From assembly GCA_019155185.1 (NCBI GenBank), contig CM032802.1:16580425-16644424 (forward strand): 64,000 nt of DNA, in the 5' to 3' direction. Origin of the DNA: Beaufortia kweichowensis (taxonomy: Eukaryota > Chordata > Actinopteri > Cypriniformes > Gastromyzontidae). Positions 26,201 to 36,695 of the stretch are shown one piece after another (within the stretch, counting starts at the first letter, position 1; the number at the start of each line of letters is the position of its first letter). The notes under the pieces were generated by a model, which made no database searches, was not told where the DNA came from, and saw only the letters and a list, made by a program, of their open reading frames with translations. The translations under genes and the position numbers were made by a program.

Positions 26201-29200
26201 CCCACCTCCTCGAAAGAGGTTGGACCCTCCACTACTCTGGAGTTGGCTGCGGTGAGAGGCGGCGGGCTGGAGTGGGCTTGCTCATATCCCCCCAGCTTAG
26301 CTGCCATGTGTTGGAGTTTACCCCGGTGAATGAGAGGGTTGTTTCCCTGCGCCTTCGGGTGGGGGATAGGTCTCTTACTGTCATTTGTGCTTACGGGCCG
26401 AATGGCAGTACAGAGTACCCAGCCTTCTTGGAGTCTCTGGGAGGGGTGCTGGAAAGCATTCAGACTGGGGACTCCGTCATTTTGCTGGGAGATTTCAAGC
26501 GCACGCGTGGGCAACGACGGTGACACCTGAGAGGCGTGATTGGGAGGAACGGCCCCTGACCTGAACCCGAAAGTGGTGTTCTGTTGTTGGACTTCTGTGC
26601 TAGTCACGGCTTGTCTATAACGAACACCATGTTCGAGAGCATAAGGCGCCCATCAGCACCGTGGCATCAGGACGCCCTAGGGCGGAGGTCGATGATCGAC
26701 TTTGTGGTTGTTTCATCTGACCTCCGGCCGTATGTCTTGGACACTCGGGTGAAGAGAGGGGCGGAGCTGTCAACTGATCACTACCTGGTGGTGAGCTGGA
26801 TCCGTTGGCCGGGAAGGAAGCTAGACAGACTCGGCAGGCCCAAACGTTCTGTGAGGGTCTGTTGGGAACGTTTGGCAGAGCCCCCTGTCAGAGGGATCTT
26901 CAACTCCCACCTCCGGCAGAGCTTTGAACAGATCCCGAGGGAGTTGTTGTTCCATTTGGAGTTGTGGCCGTAAGGTCTCTGGTGCCTGTCGTGGCGGTAA
27001 CCCCCGAACCCGGTGGTGGACACCGGAAGTAAGGGATGCTGTCAAGCTGAAGAAGGAGTACTATCGAGCTTGGTTGGCTTGTGGGACTCCTGAGGCAGCT
27101 GATGGGTACCGCAGGCCAAGCGGACTGCTGCACGGGTGGTTGTGGAGGCAAAACTTCGGGCCTGGGAAGAGTTCGGTGAGGACTTGGAGGAGGATTATCG
27201 GTCGGCCTCGAAGAGGTTCTGGCAAACTGTCCGGCGCCTCAGGAGGGGAAAGCGGTGCCCTACCAACACTGTATATAGTGGAGGTGGGGCTCTGCTGACC
27301 TCGATTGGGGATATTGTCGGGCGGTGGAAGGAATACTTCGAGGATCTCCTCAACCCTACCAACATGCCCTCCACTGAGGAGGCAGAGGCTGGGGACTCGG
27401 GGGTGGGCTCGGACATCACCCGGGCTGAAGTCGTCGAGGTAGTTGCGAAGCTCCCCGGTGGCAAGGCTCCGGGGGTGGACGAGATCCGCCCTGAGTACCT
27501 CAAGTCTCTGGATGAAGTGGGGCTGTCTTGGCTGACACGTCTCTGCAACATCGCATGGAGGTGTGGGACAGTGCCTCTGGACTGGCAGACCGGGGTGGTG
27601 GTCCCCCTCTATAAAAAAGGGGACCGGAGGGTGTGTTCCAACTACAGGGGGATCACACTCCTCAGCCTCCCCGGGAAAGTCTATGCCAGGGTACTGGAGA
27701 GGAGAATTCGTCCGATAGTTGAACCTCGGATACAGGAGGAACAATGCGGCTTTTGTCCTGGTCGTGGAACACTGGACCAGCTCTATACCCTCTTTCGGAT
27801 ACTAGAGGGTTCATGGGAGTTTGCTCAACCAGTCCACATGTGTTTTGTGGATCTGGAGAAGGCATTCGACCGTGTCCCTCGCGGTGTTCTGTGGGGGTGC
27901 TCTGGGAATATGGGGTCCGAGGCCCTTTGCTAGGGGCTGTCCGGTCCCTGTATGACCAGAGCAGGAGCATGGTTCGCATTGCCAGCAGTAAGTCAGACTC
28001 GTTCCCAGTGCATGTTGGACTCCGGCAAGGCTGCCCTTTGTCACCGGTCCTGTTCACTATCTTCATGGATTTCTAGGCGCAGCCAGGGACCGGAGGGGGT
28101 CCGGTTTGGTGACCACAGGATCTCATCTCTGCTTTTTGCGGATGATGTTGTCCTGTTGGCTTCATCAGGCCAGGACCTACAGCGGGCACTGGGGCAGTTT
28201 GCAGCTGAGTGTGAAGCGGCTGGGATGAGAATCAGCACCTCCAAATCTGAGGCCATGGTCCTCAGCCGGAAAAGGGTGGTTTGTCCCCTCCAGGTCGGTG
28301 GGGAGCTCCTGCCACAGGTAGAGGAGTTTAAGTATCTTGGGGTCTTGTTCACGAGTGAGGGAAGGATGGAGCGAGAGATCGACAGACGGATCGGTGCAGC
28401 TTCTGCAGTAATGCGGTCGATGTACCGGTCTGTCGTGGTAAAGAAGGAGCTGAGCCACAAGGCGAAGCTCTCGATTTACCGGTCGATCTACGTTCCTACT
28501 CTCACCTATGGTCATGAGCTTTGGGTCATGACCGAAAGGGTGAGATCCAGGATACAAGCGGCCGAAATGAGTTTCCTCCGCCCGGGTGGCGAGGCTCCCT
28601 TAGAGATAGGGTGAGGAGCTCGGTCACTCGGGGGGAGCTCGGAGTAGATCCGCTGCTCCTCCACATCGAGAGAGGCCAGCTGAGGTGGCTTGGGCATCTG
28701 TTTCGGATGCCTCCCGGACGCCTCCCAAGGGAGGTGTTCCGGGCATGTCCCACCGGGAGAAGGCCCCGGGGAAGACCCAGGACACGCTGGAGAGACTATG
28801 TCTCGGCTGGCCTGGGAACGCCTCGGGTTCCCCCGGAGGAGTTGGAGGAAGTGTCTGGGGAGAGGGAAGTCTGGGCGCCCCTGCTTAGACTGCTGCCCCC
28901 GCGACCCGGTCCCGGATAAGCGGAGGAAAATGGATGGATGGATGGATGGTTCTCTGAGAAACCATTAATAGTCTTTGCAGTTCTTGCAAAAACGTATGGG
29001 ATCCTTTAAGCTATTTAAATTCAGTTCTGAAGTTTCTCATGCAGATAACCTCCTGATGGTTCCACCGGTGTGACAGTGTGAAGAACCCCAAATGAACACA
29101 ATTTTTATTGTGATTATTGTTTTTAGCATTGTTTGATCTTTCCAGAGATGAACAGTCATTGTATGAAAAATAGTTACAAGAAGATTCTTTAAAGAATGTA

Positions 29201-30853
29201 GTTTTCTGTTTTACAGAGAAAATAACAACATGCAGTTATAGAATGAAATGAGGGTAAGAAACTGTATTTTGGGTGTACTGTTCCTTTAAGTGTACTGTTC
29301 CTTTAAGTGTACTGTTCCTTTAAGGCCATTGTTGTTATGATAATTATCATAATCCTAAAATGACAAATTCAACTGATCATGTTTCCTATGAATTTAATGA
29401 AGAGACATTAGCGTGTGAGCGTTCAACCACATGTCAAAGATCAAGCAAAATATACAAACCAAACCAGGTTGTAGAGCTGTCTGAAACCTCCACCACACAC
29501 AAATCTCTTATTTCCCAAGACAGTTCAATCAGTTATGGCATGCCATTTAAGGGAGAGTTTTGGACTGGAGAATTCACATTTGTGAACTGTATTACAGATA
29601 AAGCTGTTCTTCTGCTATTTCAGAGTCTATGTTTTTCTCATGGAAATTATTTTTGGAAAAGTCTTATTTTTGTGTCTACTTTGGCCACTTCGATGATATG
29701 ACTAAAGTTGAGGATAGTGTATTTGGCTTAGGTTGTTGAAGGAGTGACCGATCCATCCAAAATTAGTGTTCTTCTTGACAAATGACCAATTTCAAATGCC
29801 TATTTTCTTCTTATTATTTGAATTATTTGAACTGAATGAGACATGAAAATACATGTTCATCAAGCTGAATCTTCATCGAAAGCAGAATCAATTCCCTAGT
29901 GTAATCTCATGTAATCTCATCTCAACAAAAAACGCACATACCAGCAGTCTTGACCACTGAAACAAAATGATGCTGTGAATGTTTTTCTTGCATCGCATAT
30001 AATAAATAAGATAAAAAGGATAATTTATTATAATGATGATGACTTACAATAATCCCTGATGTGTATCCTGTGATGCTGACACTCTCTGTGCGTGTGCTGG
30101 TGTAGATGCCCAACACAACAATGAGCAATGACAGAATTAACATGCCCGAGACCAACCATCGAGCCTTCTTCCTCTTCACCATTACACTGTCTGCCAGAGA
30201 GAAAGTTCAGCATTTAATAAGAGAACAGACACACACATAAACATAAAGACATTAGATCATGCTTATATCTTTATGTCTTCTAACACATAGATACATGTGC
30301 ATCCAACATCTGGTTCCAATGGTGAACCAGTCCTGAACATCATCTGAACATCTGCTTATTTTTAACTTATTCAACTTGTTTTCCACAGGGAACACTTCTC
30401 ATTTATCTGCACATTCCCACATGCAGGATTTTCTTGCCTTTTTTTCAGTTTGCCTCAATATAACCACCTAATTATTAATAACTACAGTCAATCATTTTGT
30501 GCTTCTGAGAGCATAAATAACTTTGTTGAAATAAATGTTTTGGTTCACAAGGGTTTGCTGCACAGGTCACCTGGTCAAAGCTATAGAAAAGAGAATAAGA
30601 ACTAAAATATGATACTGTCTATACTAAAATAAAGACCATATATATGCTTTTTATTACACAATTTCAGCAATTCATTTAGAAATTCACAGTTTTCACAAGG
30701 TAATTTACATTCTTTACAAATATCTAAATAAGACTGTTTTATGTTCAGTTTATTTTATATTTAAATCCTTATTTAAAGTCTCGCACATTTACCTTTTTTT
30801 AGAGTGACATGAGGAGCGGCGTTGTGCCGGTTCGGTGTTTCCGGTGACTGCAT
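11706..30853 (-). CDS. tmem255b: transmembrane protein 255B, 9 coding exons, ~322 aa
   Basis: Exons on the minus strand: 30853-30793, 30190-30048, 24417-24355, 17096-17007, 16678-16598, 15610-15525, 14867-14708, 12741-12604 and 11852-11706. All have GT-AG ends and phases that join. The start is the ATG at 30853 (MQSPETPNRH...), because the exon at 30190 begins mid-codon; an internal ATG at 30182 is in frame but less likely. Four membrane segments are visible: WLVSGMLILSLLIVVLGIY (about residues 32-50), LAFGSFLGVLGLCL (69-82), LVAAIVFLSFGIISSFLCLV (90-109) and LWILTVLNLLAFIAGILTTA (about 200-219). A Cys-rich loop SGTCYCCDLYDC sits before the last segment. STRTESVSITGY, GRCQFYTSG and YYEFVGVQSCQDV match TMEM255B better than TMEM255A. 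The length is close to human TMEM255B. The tail has PPPFSPCYPNLLPY where human has PPPY. Molecular function is not established. Confidence 0.92.
13985..14080 (+). mobile_element. decayed Tc1/mariner transposase fragment
   Basis: The frame reads TVRQGDDSIMFWGFCSARE and then, after a one-base shift, ETVKLAGVMN. This fits the Tc1 motif V-R-x-G-G-G-S-x-M-x-W-G-C-F-S-A. No inverted termini were found. Confidence 0.45.
14201..14232. repeat. (CA)16 microsatellite
   Basis: A perfect CA dinucleotide run in a tmem255b intron. Confidence 0.95.
15753..15946. mobile_element. hAT-type MITE with 8-bp target duplication
   Basis: The inverted ends CAGGGATGGGCAAACTCGGT and ACCGAGTTTGCCCATCCCTG are perfect over 20 bp. 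The 8-bp duplication GTCTATGG is at 15745-15752 and 15947-15954. The 194-bp body has no frame. The perfect duplication suggests a fairly recent insertion. Confidence 0.9.
17425..17758. mobile_element. TTAA-type MITE
   Basis: TTAAAGAGCAGGTGACAT (17425-17442) is the exact inverse of ATGTCACCTGCTCTTTAA (17741-17758). Both ends include TTAA, the target of piggyBac- and Kolobok-like elements. Confidence 0.85.
17759..22546. other. tmem255b intron, no gene seen
   Basis: This is 4.8 kb of AT-rich intron with only short open frames. 21360-21380 (ACAACAAAAGGGGCGTGG) resembles part of the MITE at 9862 and may be another decayed copy. Confidence 0.4.
22547..24168 (+). mobile_element. TTAA-type MITE interrupted by a second element
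   Basis: It starts TTAAAGGGGTCATATGATG and ends CATCATATGACCCCTTTAT; the last base is decayed from TTAA. The middle shows GCCAATCACAGTGCGCTGG and AATCAGAGCACACCGCGC, shared with the copy at 9862-10558. The 1,027-bp element at 23048-24074 is inserted in it. Confidence 0.75.
23048..24074. mobile_element. palindromic DNA element with long subterminal repeats
   Basis: The ends TGGCCTAGAAGTGCAAAACA and TGTTTTGCACTTCTAGGCCA are inverted copies, except for one or two bases further in. The left arm contains about 12 degenerate copies of an ACAAAATAACAAATC-like unit. Inner inverted blocks AACCGGAAAAGGTAGGTAC (23305-23323) and GTACCTACCTTTTCCGGTT (23967-23985) close the arms. There is no transposase frame. 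The flanks show no clear target duplication. Confidence 0.75.
25013..25319 (+). mobile_element. solo LTR with 5-bp target duplication TTTAG
   Basis: The 307-bp segment starts TGTCACAGAG and ends CCATTAACA, flanked by TTTAG at 25008-25012 and 25320-25324. It is related in its ends to the LTRs at 2122 and 10141 but is more diverged. Confidence 0.75.
25562..29094. mobile_element. palindromic MITE split by a LINE
   Basis: The left arm at 25562-25608 (CATTTGGGGTTCCATACATT...) and the right arm at 29049-29094 are inverted copies, about 38 of 46 bases identical by eye. Everything between except short spacers is the LINE insertion. Confidence 0.65.
25641..28946 (+). mobile_element. decayed non-LTR retrotransposon (endonuclease + reverse transcriptase)
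   Basis: Plus-strand pieces in several frames make up one LINE. The apurinic-type endonuclease covers about 26080-26900 (LTLGTWNVTSLG, VILLGDF, SMIDFVVVSSDL, STDHYLVVSW). The reverse transcriptase covers about 27450-28600 (APGVDEIRPEYLK, SNYRGITLL, GFCPGRGTLDQL, LRQGCPLSP, and the catalytic FADDVVLL at about 28136). A C-terminal region follows (GHLFRMPPGR, RGRPRTRWRDYVS). At least four frame breaks (near 26520, 26970, 27900 and 28600) make it non-functional; GDFN has become GDFK. The 3' end is an ATGG repeat (28929-28950). The target duplication TGGTTCTCTGAGA occurs at 25630-25642 and 28947-28959; its exact edge is blurred by the tail. It lies in the second intron of tmem255b, antisense to the gene. 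I do not assign a clade. Confidence 0.9.
29274..29324. repeat. three perfect 17-bp tandem units
   Basis: TGTACTGTTCCTTTAAG is repeated three times without change in a tmem255b intron. Confidence 0.85.
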
Positions 30854-30935
30854 CTCTCCTCTGAGCTCCGCTGTTGTTAACTTACATCCACACGATCTGC
30901 TCACTGACTGTGCGCGTAACCGCGAGTGCTCGTGC

Positions 30936-30942
30936 TTTTATA
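30936..30942 (-). promoter_or_regulatory. TATA box of tmem255b
   Basis: The minus strand has GTATAAAAGC in GC-rich sequence about 85 bp before the ATG at 30853. This predicts a start near 30905-30912 and a 5' UTR of about 55 bases, and it supports the upstream ATG. Confidence 0.55.
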
Positions 30943-31019
30943 CTCCTGGCGGCGCGCTCCGGAGAATTCACGACTGTACCATTAAAGCCTCAAAGAGTAA
31001 CTGGAGCTAATTATGTTCA

Positions 31020-32150
31020 CGGTAACTTGTTCACCAAACAGCTGCTACAATAATGATATTATATTGCCATTTTAGTTTGAATTCACTGTTTTTTTAAACA
31101 GCTTTTAATAATATGCAAAACCACTGAAAGGGAAACAAGCATTTGTGCAATAAATCTTTTTAACATTATAGTTACTGAAATAATTCTCCATTTTCGAGTT
31201 CAGTTGGAACTAGTATATTTTAGTACTGTTTTTTTATTGTTGTAAGTGGTTATTGACAGTCTGTGAATGCTTATGAAGAAAAGCTCTGAACTGGCAATGT
31301 GTGGGCAGGCTATGATAAGAAGAAAAAATCATTTAATTCAGTGACACAAAATAACTTTTGAGATTACACACACAGAAGATAGTTTTTTTTCTTATAAAAA
31401 CTATAAATGAATGACTATTAGTGCAAATAAATGCATTCAAATAAACATGAAATGTGCATCATTGTTGTCCTCAGTGTTCAATCATAAACAGTTGTGTCGA
31501 CATTACAGCTTTGTGTTTTTCATGTACAAGTGCTCATTAAAAAATGTAAGTGTAAAGTCTGTGTGTTTAATTCTTCTGAATTAAATCTACTGCTCCAAAA
31601 AGTATTTGTGTCTGCTATTTATGTGTTTGTATATGGTAAGAATAGGATATCTTATATCAAACTGATGCATGATGAAAAACATGCTAATGAGAATGATAAT
31701 CTGTAGACAGCGTCCTAATTGAACAAGCAATAATAGTTTGTATCTCTGGATTTTAAACCTGTTCAGTGAGTTTGATTACATGTTATAATATCATAGAACA
31801 TTAAGAATGACTGTGGATGAATGTTTTTAGTTTAACTTATTTTAATAAGCGATACTGAAAGATATATCTCTTCCAAAAAATTCATCCACTTGGCCAATGT
31901 AAGTTTTAAACATGTGTTTACAGACACCTGGATGTCTCTGAGCTATGGCCCAGATAACCACTAAGGAGCAAAAACCACAGAAATCTCATTGTTTTTATGT
32001 AAACATACCACAGATATATAAAACACATACAGTATAACAAATATACTTGTGACACTGCAAAACAAAGACAACAGACTGGTTTGTGTATTTATTTAAATGT
32101 AATTTTTATTAAAATTGTAATTGTATGTTTTCATTGGTGAAATTGTTTTA
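31020..32150. other. intergenic, no gene seen
   Basis: AT-rich sequence upstream of tmem255b with short random frames only. Confidence 0.4.
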
Positions 32151-32159
32151 TTATTTATA

Positions 32160-32322
32160 ATAATTATATATTACTATATAAATAATATTATATATTACTA
32201 TATAAATAATATTATATATTACTATATAAATAATATTATATTATATTATATTATATTATATTATATTATATTATATTATATTATATTATATTATATTATA
32301 TTATATTATATTATATTATATT
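32160..32322. repeat. ATATT/TATTA satellite-like array
   Basis: Three ~24-bp units (ATTACTATATAAATAATATT) pass into a near-perfect pentanucleotide run. Confidence 0.9.
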
Positions 32323-32948
32323 GGTAAAAATTGATTTATTATAAATATTGGCCAGGCAGCAACTTTACCTTTTATACTGACCGTGAACTGCTTTAGTGGA
32401 TGGCTGACAGGTGTTGCACTGGGTCTGAAGAGACAGAGCACAGATTACTGGATCACACTATTTCAAGAGGGAAAGAACAGTTGCGATTCCAAAACCATCA
32501 GAGCTAGCAAACAAACAAAGCGCAACAAAACTCTATCCATGAAAAGACAAGACCGGAAAACCAGTAACTGAAACAACAGGAGTGTGCGTGTGCGAACAAG
32601 ATGAACAAGACGTCCAAACAAAGACCAGTAAACAAACAGGGAACCACTGCATCAGATAGATAAATACTCACCAGACAGGACCACTTACAAATGAGAAAAT
32701 CTGAAAAAGACTTAAAAAGCAAAATGGCTTTAAGAAACATCTGGAATAATAAACACAAGCACCCACAAATTTGGAGCACAGGAATCCAAAACATCGAAAT
32801 CATGAAAAACCAGATCAAAGACATGGTACAATAGACCTCAAACTTACTGTACTACATATAAATATGTACAAATCTATCTATAATCTATCTTATAAAAATA
32901 ATGTAAGCAGTAAAATATTTGATATATACATATTTACATCAGAGCCCA

Positions 32949-33480
32949 TCAGAGTCTGGGCTTCTTCCTCCTGGGTGGTGTTGGTTGGGGCTCTCCACTG
33001 ATATCCACATCTATGCGAGGAGCAAAACTTTTCATGGTCGTTGTGGAGAAGATCTCGGTAACGCGGATCCTTCCATCATCCTGGACCTCCTCGCAGAAGC
33101 TGGGACAACCAAGTGTCTCCCACAGGCACTGCTTAATCCTCAAGTCCAGGCTGTAGGAACTGCACCAACCAGAGGGCATCTGTAGCAGGGGATCCACCAA
33201 GGATCCCTCACAGTGCGTCCATGGATGAAGAGATGCTCCTCTGGTATCACATCCACGGACAGCGCTGAAGTCAGAGTCCTGATGGGTGGTGGGCAAAAGT
33301 CAGGGATGACAGCTGTGTTACACCTGTCCTCCAACCCCAGATCCTGGAGGTTCTCCTGCAGCTCTTCATTTCTCCACTTCTTTGAAGGCCAAACCATCTT
33401 GTAGATGCAGCTGTAGGTGTGGTCCATCATGGTAGCAGCTGCCAACACTGAAAAGTCTTCAACCCTGGTAATACTCACCT
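32949..33480 (-). pseudogene. unidentified coding-like segment with a frameshift
   Basis: The minus strand is open in one frame from about 33480 to 33200 (MMDHTYSCIYKMVWPSKKW..., then LGLEDRCNTAVIPDF and VIPEEHLFIHGRTVRDP). It continues convincingly in the next frame (LVDPLLQMPSGWCSSYSL, CPSFCEEVQDDGRIRVTEIF) to a basic end PTPPRRKKPRL and a stop at 32949. The shift falls near 33200-33215. GC and codon use are higher than in neighbouring sequence. Upstream there is an acceptor-like AGACTTTTCAG (about 33447). I do not recognise the family. It may be a retrocopy or the last exon of a dead gene. Confidence 0.4.
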
Positions 33481-33649
33481 GTGGTACACAAGAATCCTTC
33501 AAAGACTTTAAATGAACTCTTCCTGATGTTATACTCTGAATGTCCTGTGAATGTCCTCTACTGCTTGGTGAAAATAGGATGAATAAATGCAGTAAAAAGT
33601 CTTTACAACAGCTTCTATGTTTGATCAGTCTCATTTTTGGTTGCCACAA

Positions 33650-36550
33650 CTACAGCAAGATGACAAGCAGATGACATAGAACACCAATCAGACGGCTAAT
33701 TTCAAATATAAACAACTGTATATTTCACAGGTGCATTTAAATATAACACTATCAGTATTAAATTAGAGCAGCACAAAACACGTTTTCCTCTGGGTTTTTT
33801 TTTACTACATTCTAATGCATATTTTTTTTATATATGCAATATATAAAATTATTTTTAATTAAATAGCAAATAGGAGTTTGGCGAAATCTCATGCCACAAA
33901 ATCTCGCGAAATTACGATAGTTCCCGTTGAGGTGTCTCGCTAGATTAGTGAGAGTAAAATTAGAATATAAAATATTAAGTAAAATATGTTTTATGTGGCA
34001 TACAAATGCAAAAGCAGTTTTACAATGTCAACGTGTGGTGGCAGCACTGGATTTTAGGATAGCTGTAAAAAAAAATGAGCAAGTGACTTATCTGCATTCG
34101 CATTTGCATGCTAATAGTATTCCTAATAGTAAATATAGTAAATAATAATAGTATTCATTTTTTTACCCATTTGTAGCTACTGTGATTTTGTCTCCCTCAA
34201 TATACAGAGCGGCCCTGTGCAGCGGCGCTCGTCAATGTCAAAATGTTAACCAATCAAATACAGCCGAACTGGAATTCCAACCAATCAAATTACGGACACT
34301 GACCAGGAACACCGGCCAACCAAATCAAAGAAGGCGGGACTTTAGTGTCGGATCCAGTAATACAAACTACTTAGCTTTTGGAGATTTTTGCCGTTTTAAA
34401 AATGTAATTTACATAATATATCACGTAATGTAAGTCAAAAGGTGCGTTCGACACACCTCGAGAAACATATGTTTATAGCATATGACTTAGGCATAAGATA
34501 AAGTATAAATGTGTGAATTAAACGAGAATGGAAGAATTCATCTGACTGTGGAACTATTATACATTACACAGGTAATGAAATGACTTGTTTGTTCTTCCTC
34601 TCTTCAGAAAAGGAGCCAATAAGTAAATTCTAGTTGTTCCCATTTGTTTAGACTTGTGCAGTGTATTTTGGATTGTATAGCTGTATCTCTGATGTTAAGC
34701 AGAACTTTGTGGGTTCAGTGGGTATAATATTATGAAGTTGGTCCCAGTATAACTATTAAACAAGCTATGACAGTCGCGATCGCATTTAATTTTGATAAAC
34801 ACATTTGCTTCAAAGATACCCTGCAGCGATGAGCATTTCAACCAATCGCAGACTGCGCAGGAATCTACTGGCCAATCAGAGGCGTTAAATGAGTCACCGG
34901 TGTAAAAGAGTTGTTTTGAAGTGCGCAGCGCTCACGAAGTTCATCGTTAACAACAGCATACAGATTCATTGTACAGTGTAGACACACTCTTTCATTATAA
35001 ACTTTAGTCATTGACGTTTTAATATAAACAGTTTATTACCAGTTTGAAATGTTTTGCTTTTCATGCTACTAGGAGAATCAATGTGAATACTTGATTTACT
35101 AAAACCAAAAACAGTGATAATATCATTCATTTCTAAGTTTGTTTTGTAACGTGTAAAAACGTTTTAATGTATTCTGATAATTTACATTAATTGGATATGA
35201 TTATATTATAAATATGCAACAAAATAAACCATGTAAACTATGAGAGCTTTATAAAACAAAACATTAAATGAACCCCTTAATTAAATTTTCACATAAATCT
35301 GATAACCAAGATAAAAAATTCAAAAGTGTTGTTAGTCTTTTGTACAGATGTGCAACTCTGATGTCATCTCTATTTGAGCTTTATGTTCTATATTTTACTG
35401 AATACAAAATTGAATAGGTGTGTCACTATAATAGAACATAAAAAAATTACAATAAAAATATGTTAAAAAACGTCCAGGAAATAAGCAACTGTGATGGCGA
35501 TCTTGGGCTTCTTGTCTCCTGCAGTACACCGCAAGAGTCTGGATGAATCCTCAGTTTCCAGGCAATAACCAGCATATTGTGTAATGGTTGTGGTCTGCAC
35601 AAATGCATACCAACTAAATGAACAGATTGAGGAGTGGTGGGAGATGTTCTTCAGCCCCAGTACAAGCAATATGACCACCTTTGATTAAAGGCTTTTGCAT
35701 TTTTTGGATCAAAAGTGAGTTGGGTGAGTACATGAGAGTACATGAGAGTTCTCCTCTGCGGTTTGGCTACAGGTGGAGACCCAGCACAAAAGGCTTTTCA
35801 CCAGTGAACTTTCTGCTATTTGGTTTTATTTGTATCATGCTTTATGTGGTATCAATCCTTTCTGTGGTTTCAATCAATATGGCTCCATAAACTCAGGAGT
35901 CAACAGGCAGGCTTGAAGAGGGCCATGCCTCATGTTGTTTAATGCAAACCGGTTGGCAAAGACAGTTTCATGTATTCTGAAAACAAGTTTCTTCGATTTT
36001 TTTATTGGGAGGAGAGCTAAAAATAAATACTTTGTTTACAATTACAGTGGCTTTAAATAGTTAGATTAATATGTCTAAATATATAAGCAGGTGGTATGTA
36101 AATGTAATGTTATACTTTCTGTTTTATATTGACAATATTTCTCTATTTTAAGCATAACAAATCCGTTTTTACAAAATGTTTTTCTAGAAAAATGTGCTTG
36201 TGCTGAATCTAGGAGTCCAAGGGAGTGGATTCTTGTTATCTACAATTGTCACCAATAATTTATTAAACCAATCTCACACTATTTGGTAATGCTGAGCTAA
36301 CCGAAAGTTACGCAATTTCTTGTCTATTCAAACATATTTTGTTGTTTTACATAACATAGGGCTGATACTATTGATTGTGGCTTCATTCCTGAAATGGACA
36401 AATTCATTAAAGATCTGCACAACTGTATTATATAATGTTGAAGATAGCTGATATGTGATGTTGTGATTAAACCTTGTGATAATTTATGGGAAATGTGAAA
36501 CCCTGTACAGAAGTTAAGTGCAGTGTCGTGATCGGCCTGCGGAAGCATGT
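33650..36550. other. intergenic, CCAAT-rich patches
   Basis: No gene recognised. 34240-34330 has two CCAATCAAA boxes and a CCAACCAAATC, and 34848-34880 has CCAATCGCAG and GGCCAATCAGAG. This is promoter-like, or MITE-derived as in the repeat at 9862 (which also carries CCAATCA). Confidence 0.35.
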
Positions 36551-36558
36551 GTTGTGTT

Positions 36559-36572
36559 GTTGCTATAGCTAC
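36559..36572. promoter_or_regulatory. RFX X-box-like motif upstream of the LRR gene
   Basis: GTTGCTATAGCTAC fits the X-box consensus RYYNYYWTRRNRAC at 13 of 14 positions. It lies 124 bp before the LRR gene ATG, the usual distance for ciliary genes. Confidence 0.4.
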
Positions 36573-36695
36573 AGACGCTTCAATACACTGCGACGCGCCA
36601 GAGAATACTGTTATATACTATAATCGTTTTGAAAGAAACTTTAACACTAGTTTTAATACTTTTTGTCATCGTTGATTTATATTTAGTGGTGTGTA

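Noticed and set aside
26155..28697. Minus-strand frames over the LINE (up to 227 codons)
   Set aside because: Shadows of the plus-strand LINE coding region.
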